Of a DNA stretch of 27,064 nt, positions 21,331 to 27,064 are shown piece after piece. The notes under the pieces were generated by a model. That model was not told where the DNA came from and ran no database searches. It was given only the letters and a program-made list of their open reading frames with translations. The stretch is from an uncultured Collinsella sp. (lineage in GTDB: Bacteria > Actinomycetota > Coriobacteriia > Coriobacteriales > Coriobacteriaceae). A program made the position numbers and the translations under genes. The DNA lies in assembly GCA_900550965.1 (NCBI GenBank), contig URUC01000021.1, forward strand, positions 1-27,064. The letters are read 5' to 3'. Positions within the stretch are counted from its first letter, which is position 1. The number at the start of each line of letters is the position of its first letter.

Positions 21331-22248
21331 CTATTTTTGAAAAAGTTTGCAGGCATTTTCCCAAGCGGCATGCGCGATTGTTTCGGCGTCCTCACCAGTG
21401 CGATCGACACGGTCGTTAACCAGCGCGTTTGCCGTAATGGAGATCATTGCGGGCTCGCATTCAAGACCGCGGATGGGCTCCGGAGCCATATACGGGCAAT
21501 CCGTCTCGAACAAAATTCGATCGAGTGGGGTTGCCGCAAATGCCTCGCGCACGTCTTCGTTGCGCTTAAAGGTGGCCGCACCACCATAGGCGATATAGCA
21601 GCCCAGCTCCACAAAGCGCTCCATCGTGGCGCGGTCCTCGCCAAAGCAGTGCAGCACACAACCGACCTGGGGCACGCCCACCTCACGAAGCACGTTGTAC
21701 GCATCCATATGCGAGGTGCGCTCCCCATCCGAGTCCTCGTGCCGCAGGTGCAACTCCACCGGCACATTGCAGCGCATGGCGACTTCGAGCTGACGTGCCA
21801 TGCAATCAATCTGCACGCTGTGGGGCGCCGGCGTGATGTCGTCGTCGTAATCCATGTGGTAGTCCAGACCGATTTCGCCAATACCGGCGCACAAAGGGTC
21901 ATCAAGCGCAGCAACAACCTGTGCGTGAACGTCGTCGGTATAGTCCGGCGCGCCATACGGATGCACGCCGGCAAGATACTTGATCTGCGGGATATCCTGC
22001 ATCGGCAGAATCTCGCGCGTCAGCCAGTCGCTATAGTCCGTCACGCTGCGCTTATCGGCAATGGGATCGAAGACCGTCACCAACAGGTCGATGCCTGCCG
22101 CCTTGGCACGCACGAGTGTCTCGGGCACATCCTTGCCCCAGAACGAAAGCAGATGCGCATGTGTGTCGGCAAGCGGTGCCAAGGGCACGGGACAAGCAAC
22201 CGTCTTCTTTTTTTTGGTAAACGTCACGCGTTCGGCATTAAGCGTCAT
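21331..22248 (-). CDS. tatD: TatD-family metal-dependent hydrolase
   Basis: This is a 305-residue TIM-barrel metalloenzyme of the TatD/YcfH group, a deoxyribonuclease-type hydrolase. Metal ligands are visible: DTHAHL (H30, H32), E125 in GIGEIGLDYH, H167 in ELHLRH, H200 in VLHCFG and D250 in FETDCPYMAPEP. The length is about 40 residues above the usual 260, partly from an N-terminal extension. I start at 22248, where GGGAG stands seven nt upstream, so it overlaps the rsmA 3' end by 11 nt. The upstream open frame to 22359 lies inside rsmA. Codons 12-15 are a lysine run containing eight consecutive A residues, a slippage-prone tract. The TatD-rsmA pairing is common in Gram-positive genomes. Confidence 0.93.
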   Translation of the reverse strand: MTLNAERVTFTKKKKTVACPVPLAPLADTHAHLLSFWGKDVPETLVRAKAAGIDLLVTVFDPIADKRSVTDYSDWLTREILPMQDIPQIKYLAGVHPYGAPDYTDDVHAQVVAALDDPLCAGIGEIGLDYHMDYDDDITPAPHSVQIDCMARQLEVAMRCNVPVELHLRHEDSDGERTSHMDAYNVLREVGVPQVGCVLHCFGEDRATMERFVELGCYIAYGGAATFKRNEDVREAFAATPLDRILFETDCPYMAPEPIRGLECEPAMISITANALVNDRVDRTGEDAETIAHAAWENACKLFQK

Positions 22249-23098
22249 GGGAAAGCTCCCGGGCCAGACGGACAAAGTCGGCAACATCGAGCGTCTCGGC
22301 CCGCGTGGTGGGTGCGATACCGCAAGCCTCAAAGGCGGCATCGAGCACGTCCTTGGCAAAGCCGTTGGCGCTCATGGAATTGCGGATGGTCTTGCGACGC
22401 TGAGCAAATGCAGCATCAATCACGCGGGCCACAAATTCGCGATCGAGTCCTTCGGGCACCACACCGTCAACACGGTCGATACGCACGACGGCCGAGTCCA
22501 CGTGTGGCGCCGGCATAAAGCAACGCGGCGGCACCTCAAAGCGACCCGTTACCTGCGCATACAGGCCAAGCTTTGCCGTATAGCCGCCATAGGTCTTGTT
22601 GCCCGGCACTGCGGCAATGCGATCGGCAACCTCCTTTTGCACCATGACGACGGCGCGCTTGAGCGCCGGCATCGTCTGGAAAAATTGCAAAATGATCGTC
22701 GCCGCCACGTTATAGGGCAAGTTCGCGACAAATACCGTCGGCTCACCGCCCGCAGCCTGCTCAATCTGCTCCGGGCCCACCTTAAGCGCGTCGCCCATGA
22801 TAAAGCGGAAGTTGGCATAGTCGGCGGCGTGGGCGTCGAGCACCGGTTCGAGCTCAGGATCGGCCTCAATGGACGTAACGCACGCCGCTTCCTGCAGCAA
22901 CGCAAGTGTCAACGTACCGCAACCCGGACCCACCTCGAGTACGCGCTCGTCACCTGCAAGCTCGGCAAGCTCGCAGATACGCTCGATCACATGATTGTCG
23001 ATTAGAAAGTTCTGGCCCAGGCGATGCTTGGTCGCAAGGCCAAACTCCTCCAGCAGCTCCCTTGTTGCCGTGGGGTTTGCCAAAGGCGAAGTTGTCAT
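22238..23098 (-). CDS. rsmA: 16S rRNA dimethyladenosine transferase RsmA (KsgA)
   Basis: This is a 286-residue S-adenosylmethionine enzyme that dimethylates the two adjacent adenines A1518 and A1519 near the 3' end of 16S rRNA during small-subunit maturation. Signatures are GQNFL (28-32), the SAM-binding EVGPGCGTLT (55-64), SIEADPEL near 76-83 and the catalytic NLPYN (126-130). The C-terminal helical domain includes FAQRRKTIRNSM. Length and order are normal. The start at 23098 is supported by GGAGG five nt upstream. It is translationally coupled to tatD through an 11-nt overlap. It is separated from metG by a terminator, so it probably has its own promoter. Confidence 0.97.
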   Translation of the reverse strand: MTTSPLANPTATRELLEEFGLATKHRLGQNFLIDNHVIERICELAELAGDERVLEVGPGCGTLTLALLQEAACVTSIEADPELEPVLDAHAADYANFRFIMGDALKVGPEQIEQAAGGEPTVFVANLPYNVAATIILQFFQTMPALKRAVVMVQKEVADRIAAVPGNKTYGGYTAKLGLYAQVTGRFEVPPRCFMPAPHVDSAVVRIDRVDGVVPEGLDREFVARVIDAAFAQRRKTIRNSMSANGFAKDVLDAAFEACGIAPTTRAETLDVADFVRLARELSHDA

Positions 23099-23136
23099 AG
23101 TTGCCTCCTTAGCATGATGGCGGCGTCTTGAAACGA

Positions 23137-23166
23137 AAGGGCATGGACCGTTGCGGCCATGCCCTT
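23137..23166 (-). terminator. Terminator of metG
   Basis: On the minus strand AAGGGCATGG-CCGCAACGGT-CCATGCCCTT forms a perfect 10-bp stem followed by TCGTTT. It lies 42 nt after the metG stop and before the rsmA start. Confidence 0.8.
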
Positions 23167-23208
23167 ACATCTAAACAGCAAATTGCCGATATGGCGCTCG
23201 CGCGGTCT

Positions 23209-24810
23209 CTACGCCAGACGCGGGAACAGCGGATCGCCCTTCTCGACGGGCTGACCACCAGCAAGCAGGCCCCAAGCGCAAATGCCCTTGAGGTCGTCGG
23301 TCGCGGCCTCGTTCTCGCAGGACAGGCGGCGCAGGGCCTCGGCAGAGGTCTGAGGCATGAGCGGCATCAGCAGGTGAGCGGCAATGCGGATGGCCTCGAG
23401 CAGGTTGTAGATCACAAACGCCAGCTCGTCAGCCTTGGCCTCGTCCTTGGCAAGTGCCCAGGGCTCGGAGTCCTCGATGTAGTGGTTGGCGGCGTGGATG
23501 AGCTCCATGACCTCATCCTTGGCTCCGCCGTAATCGAGCACGTCCATCTTGGCCATGTAGCGGTCGACCAGGCCATCGGCGATCTTTGCCAGCGGGTTGT
23601 CGAACGCATCGAACGATGCGGGCTTGGCGGGCGCGCAACCGTCAAAGTACTTGCCGCTCATGTTGAGCGAACGCGAGATAAGGTTGCCCCAGCTGTTGGC
23701 CAGGTCGGCGTTGTAGACCTGCTCCATGCGATCGAAGCTGATGGCGCCGTCGGTACCGGGAACGACATCGGTCATAAAGTAGTAGCGATAGCCCTCGACG
23801 CCCAGCATGTCGATAACGTCCTGCGGAGCGATGGCGTTACCGCGGCTCTTGGACATCTTCTCGGCCTTGCCGGTCTCGGCATTGCGCACGGTCAGGAAGC
23901 CGTGGGCAAAGACGTGCTCGGGCAGGGCCTCGCCGATGGCCATGAGCATGGCGGGCCAAATGACGCAGTGGAAGCGGATGATGTCCTTACCCACGATGTG
24001 GAACTGCGCGGGCCAGCGATAGGCCAGCTCGGCACGCGCCTCGTCGGTGTCGACACCGTAGCCGACGGCCGTCATATAGTTGAGCAGCGCGTCAAACCAT
24101 ACATAGGTCACATGGCCCTCGTCAAACGGAACCTGGATGCCCCAGTCAAAGCTCGTGCGACTCACGGAAAGGTCGTTGAGGCCGCCCTCGACAAAGCTGC
24201 GAACCTCGTTCATGCGGAACGCAGGCTCGACAAAGTCGGGGTGCTCGTCATAGAGCTTGAGAAGCTTGTCCTGGAAGGCGGAAAGCTTAAAGAAGTAGGA
24301 CTCCTCCTGGACGCGCTCAAGCGGACGGTGGCAGTCGGGGCATAGATGCTGGCCGACGCTGCCGTACTCCTCGTCGCCCTTCTGGACCTGCGTATCGGTG
24401 AAGTAGGTCTCGTCAGGCACGCAATACCAACCGTCGTAGCTGCCCTTATACAGATAGCCGGACTCCTTCATGCGCTCCCACAGGTACTGCACGGCATGAT
24501 GCTGGCGCGGCTCGGTGGTGCGGATGAAGTCGTCGTTGGAGATCTCGAGCTTGCTCCAAAGCTCCTTGAAGTGCGGAGCCTGGCTGTCGGTCCACTCCTG
24601 CGGCGTCATGCCATGCTTGGCTGCGGCCTCGGCGACCTTCTCGCCGTGCTCGTCCATGCCGGTCAGGAACTTGACGTTATAGCCGGCGGAGCGGCGATAG
24701 CGAGCCTGAACGTCGGCGATGATGGTGGAATAAGCCGTGCCCAGGTGCGGATCGGCGTTGACGTAGTAGATGGGCGTCGTGATAAAGAACGAAGGCTTGC
24801 TTTGATCCAT
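23209..24810 (-). CDS. metG: Methionyl-tRNA synthetase
   Basis: This 533-residue class I synthetase charges initiator and elongator tRNA-Met. The HIGH-type motif reads HLGT (22-25) after ITTPIYYVNADP. The KMSKS loop is at 318-322. A knuckle-type insert carries CPDC (157-160). The anticodon-binding helical domain fills the C-terminus. The protein lacks the extra C-terminal EMAP-type tRNA-binding domain of about 120 residues that many 650-residue bacterial homologues have; this short form is common. The ATG at 24810 has GGAGG nine nt upstream. It follows rsmI by 69 nt, with no terminator seen, and ends at its own terminator. No SAM riboswitch or T-box is visible upstream. Confidence 0.97.
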   Translation of the reverse strand: MDQSKPSFFITTPIYYVNADPHLGTAYSTIIADVQARYRRSAGYNVKFLTGMDEHGEKVAEAAAKHGMTPQEWTDSQAPHFKELWSKLEISNDDFIRTTEPRQHHAVQYLWERMKESGYLYKGSYDGWYCVPDETYFTDTQVQKGDEEYGSVGQHLCPDCHRPLERVQEESYFFKLSAFQDKLLKLYDEHPDFVEPAFRMNEVRSFVEGGLNDLSVSRTSFDWGIQVPFDEGHVTYVWFDALLNYMTAVGYGVDTDEARAELAYRWPAQFHIVGKDIIRFHCVIWPAMLMAIGEALPEHVFAHGFLTVRNAETGKAEKMSKSRGNAIAPQDVIDMLGVEGYRYYFMTDVVPGTDGAISFDRMEQVYNADLANSWGNLISRSLNMSGKYFDGCAPAKPASFDAFDNPLAKIADGLVDRYMAKMDVLDYGGAKDEVMELIHAANHYIEDSEPWALAKDEAKADELAFVIYNLLEAIRIAAHLLMPLMPQTSAEALRRLSCENEAATDDLKGICAWGLLAGGQPVEKGDPLFPRLA

Positions 24811-24879
24811 GGGGTTTGTCCTCCAGAAAAACGTTGCATACAGGGGATGATTCTAGCGCAAGGGCTGGATATCCTCCAT

Positions 24880-25758
24880 CTATTGCATATCGAGCACCAT
24901 GGCATAGACATCGCGCTTGCGGCGCGAATACTTCTGAGACAGGCGCTTGGCCACCGCAGAGGCGGGCTCCCCCTCCTCGAGCGCGGTGCGGATATCCTCG
25001 CGCAGGGCATCGTCGGGATCCGCTACCGCAGCGCCAACCGGCGCGATGCCGGCCTCCTCGTCCTCGCTCGGCGGCGCGATGACCAGCGCAATCTCGCCCT
25101 TTACCTCGCCGCGAGCACGCAGCTCCTCGGCAAGCTGGTCAGCGGGCCCGCGCAAGACCTCCTCGTGCAGTTTGGTGAGTTCGCGGCAGACGGCAAGCTC
25201 ACGCTGGGGAAAGACCTCCGCCACGGCCTCGAGCGTCGCCACGATGCGATGTGGAGACTCGTAGAAGATGAGTGCGCCGGGCACCACGGCAAGGCGCTGC
25301 AAACGGCGCACACGGTCGCCGTGCTTTCGGCCCAAAAAGCCCTCGAAGAAAAAATGCTCGCAGGGAATGCCGGACGAAACGAGTGCCGTGACGCAAGCAG
25401 AGGGTCCGGGAATAACTTCGACAGGCACATCGGCCTCACGCGCCGCCTCGACCAGCGCCTGGCCGGGATCGGACACGCTCGGCATGCCGGCGTCCGAGGC
25501 AAAGGCGAGGGTCTCCCCCGCCAGCAGACGGTCGACCAGGCCGGCAGCGCGGCTAGCGATCACATTCTCGTCGCAACGGACAAGCGGCTTGGAAATACCC
25601 AGGTGCATCAGCAGCTTTGACGTCACACGCGTGTCTTCGCAGCAAATGGCATCGGCGGCGGCAAAAGCCTCGCCAACGCGCGAGGACAGGTCGCCTAGGT
25701 TGCCGATGGGCGTGCCGACCACATAGAGTTTGCCCGTATGGGCGCTGTTTTGCGTCAT
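24880..25758 (-). CDS. rsmI: 16S rRNA (cytidine1402-2'-O)-methyltransferase RsmI
   Basis: This is a 292-residue tetrapyrrole-methylase-fold enzyme that 2'-O-methylates C1402 in the decoding centre of 16S rRNA, using S-adenosylmethionine. The signatures are LYVVGTPIGNLGDLSSR near the N-terminus (11-27), CCEDTRVTSKLL (39-50), ASDAGMPSVSDPG (87-99), VIPGPSA and FEGFLGRK. The C-terminal tail carries a conserved-type helical region ending SRRKRDVYAMVLDMQ. The start at 25758 is six nt after the stop of the GH5-like gene. The only plausible ribosome binding sequence (AGG) overlaps that stop, so translation is probably coupled to the upstream gene. metG follows in the same direction. Confidence 0.96.
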   Translation of the reverse strand: MTQNSAHTGKLYVVGTPIGNLGDLSSRVGEAFAAADAICCEDTRVTSKLLMHLGISKPLVRCDENVIASRAAGLVDRLLAGETLAFASDAGMPSVSDPGQALVEAAREADVPVEVIPGPSACVTALVSSGIPCEHFFFEGFLGRKHGDRVRRLQRLAVVPGALIFYESPHRIVATLEAVAEVFPQRELAVCRELTKLHEEVLRGPADQLAEELRARGEVKGEIALVIAPPSEDEEAGIAPVGAAVADPDDALREDIRTALEEGEPASAVAKRLSQKYSRRKRDVYAMVLDMQ

Positions 25759-25764
25759 ATCAAC

Positions 25765-26826
25765 CTATTCAATCATGCCGCGCTCGAGCGTACCGAGCGC
25801 CGCGCGGGCGTCCCATGCTGCAATGCGCTTCTCGGTCTTCCACGTTTGGAAGAACCAACCGGCAGCCGGCGCAAACGAAGCCAGCTGGTTGGCGATAAAC
25901 ACGCGCTCGTAGGCATTGCGGCCCTCGGGCGTAACCGACGAGTTAGCAAAGATCGCCGCGCCCGACCATTCGCCCACCAGCACGGGGAACCCAGTCGAAA
26001 TCGCCTCTTTAAGCTCGCGCTTGTTACGCGAAATCGCCGTCGTCAGCCCGCGGGGGCTCGTGATGTCGAGCGCATACTCGTCGCGGTAATGGTACAGGTG
26101 AAGGTCCATGTAGACGTTCTTGTACTTGGCGCCGCGCATAAAATGCTTCCACTCGCTGGGATGCCCCGACGACGAGAAGACGACGATCTTATCCTCGGGC
26201 ATATACGAACGGACGAGCTCGTAGGCATCGCGATAGAAATTGCGCAGGTAGTGAGCAGGAATGCCATCCGTCATGGTGAAGAGGCTCTTGCGAACGCTCA
26301 TCTGCGGCGTGTCCAGCAGCTCAATGCCCAGCAGGCTCTCGGCCTCGCCATAGCGATCGGCCAAGCGCTCGAGCACGTCGAGTGCGACATGACGGCCGTT
26401 GGTGGACGAATGCCACTCGGCGACAGCCTCCGGCGTGGTGGGCGAATCGTTGGAATCGCCCTGGCCACCGGGCACGGTTGCCAGATCGAGCAGCACGCGG
26501 ATATCGTACTTGGCAGCCCACTCAATCGCGCGGTCGATGTAATCGACAACCGATATGTAGGAGGCATCGGACTCCTGTGAGCCAAAAGCATACCAGGGCA
26601 CCGGCAGACGCACGGCATTGAGACCGATCTGCGCCATGCGGCGAAAATCGTCCTCGCTCACAAACGTCTCGTAATGACGACGCATGCGCTCGTTGTAAGC
26701 AGCGGTACCCATGGCCTCCTGCAGCTCGGCTGCGTTGGATGCGCCGGTCGCCGCGTACAGCGACGGGGTCACCCAAGGCTCGGGAATAAACCAGCCAGAG
26801 AGATTAACGCCGAGTATCCTCTCCAT
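25765..26826 (-). CDS. GH5-like glycosidase fold protein with altered acid/base site
   Basis: This 353-residue protein has the look of GH5 exo-beta-glucanase-type enzymes: NLSGWFIPEPWVTPSLY (8-24), AVRLPVPWYAF (71-81), VVFSSSGHPSEWKHFM (215-230), PVLVGEWSGA with nucleophile-type E286, and GWFFQTWKTE. The usual acid/base motif NEP is replaced by D172-T173-P174 in GIELLDTP, and the usual DLHG histidine is alanine (DLATVPGGQGD). It may therefore be inactive on normal substrates, or use another residue. There is no signal peptide, so it is cytosolic. I start at 26826, where AAGGGGG precedes the ATG; the frame continuing to 27018 has no site and unlike composition. It lies six nt upstream of rsmI, an unusual partner. 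Confidence 0.8.
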   Translation of the reverse strand: MERILGVNLSGWFIPEPWVTPSLYAATGASNAAELQEAMGTAAYNERMRRHYETFVSEDDFRRMAQIGLNAVRLPVPWYAFGSQESDASYISVVDYIDRAIEWAAKYDIRVLLDLATVPGGQGDSNDSPTTPEAVAEWHSSTNGRHVALDVLERLADRYGEAESLLGIELLDTPQMSVRKSLFTMTDGIPAHYLRNFYRDAYELVRSYMPEDKIVVFSSSGHPSEWKHFMRGAKYKNVYMDLHLYHYRDEYALDITSPRGLTTAISRNKRELKEAISTGFPVLVGEWSGAAIFANSSVTPEGRNAYERVFIANQLASFAPAAGWFFQTWKTEKRIAAWDARAALGTLERGMIE

Positions 26827-27017
26827 CACTGCCCCCTTCGGATCATGCAGGTCGAACCCGCATCGTATTGCATAGGATAAGTATCGTTTTGAGTATACCC
26901 GCGTGTGCGGACAGGCGACCGAACGGTCTGCAAAGTGACGCGAAAGTGGGAGGAATGTCTGGGGCGGGCGGGCTCGGAATGGTGCGACGAGGTGTGTACG
27001 CGCGCCGGAGGCAGGCA

Positions 27018-27064
27018 CCGGAAAGTGTGTCCCGTTCTGAGCCCTTATTCTGGGACGCAGTTTC
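27018..27064. repeat. Copy of the 62-nt hairpin repeat, cut by window edge
   Basis: The 47 visible bases begin CCGGAAAGTGTGTCCCGTTC and end TGGGACGCAGTTTC. They align without gaps to positions 1-47 of the 788-849 unit, with the same two hairpin arms. The preceding 26827-27017 holds the GH5-like gene's leader and no gene I can support. Confidence 0.7.

Noticed and set aside
26827..27018. N-terminal extension of the GH5-like protein
   Set aside because: The extended frame covers promoter-like and repeat-flanking DNA and gives an arginine/proline-rich peptide unlike the family. The ATG at 26826 has a strong ribosome binding site.

Overview
The window is a high-GC Gram-positive chromosome segment. 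Gene content, codon use, AGGAGG-type ribosome binding sites, CCA-encoding tRNA genes and the character of the proteins best fit a gut actinobacterium of the Coriobacteriia, most likely Collinsella or a close relative. This assignment is by recognition and was not tested by a search. Nearly everything is on the minus strand. The only plus-strand genes I support are a small ferredoxin, a D,D-carboxypeptidase and a 57-residue membrane protein.

Layout: (1) 1-3605 is chaperone territory. It holds the start of dnaK, a gene-free stretch with three 62-nt tandem hairpin units, a 2[4Fe-4S] ferredoxin, a multi-stem intergenic element and htpG. The dnaK and htpG leaders share a near-identical 15-nt motif. 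(2) 3808-6412 is a GNAT acetyltransferase plus a compact bacterial tyrosine-kinase cassette (CpsC-like adaptor, CpsD-like kinase, CpsB-like PHP phosphatase) with no glycosyltransferases beside it. (3) 6608-9704 runs pstB, then a PhoB-like regulator, then a PhoR-like kinase. (4) 9808-13305 is a VanS/VanR-like two-component pair divergent from an S11 (DacA-like) D,D-carboxypeptidase, which suggests a cell-wall-sensing regulatory unit.

(5) 13330-13715 is a tRNA-derived repeat patch ending in tRNA-Ser(GCU). (6) 13808-18399 carries an 813-residue protein of unknown function with a TPR-like C-terminus, tRNA-Arg(ACG), a 125-residue unknown with a LexA-box-like palindrome in its promoter region, and serS. 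(7) 18511-21101 has the small membrane protein, a large nested palindrome, proC, rlmH and an SPFH protein. (8) 21201-26826 is tRNA-Leu(CAG), tatD overlapping rsmA, metG, rsmI, and a GH5-like protein directly upstream of rsmI. The GH5-like protein lacks the expected acid/base glutamate. The same 62-nt repeat family found near the left edge reappears at the right edge, cut by the window end.

Most genes are housekeeping. The items worth a second look are the lineage-type hairpin repeats, the tRNA-derived direct repeat, the shared chaperone-leader motif, the orphan tyrosine-phosphorylation cassette, the VanRS-like/carboxypeptidase divergon and the apparently altered GH5 active site.
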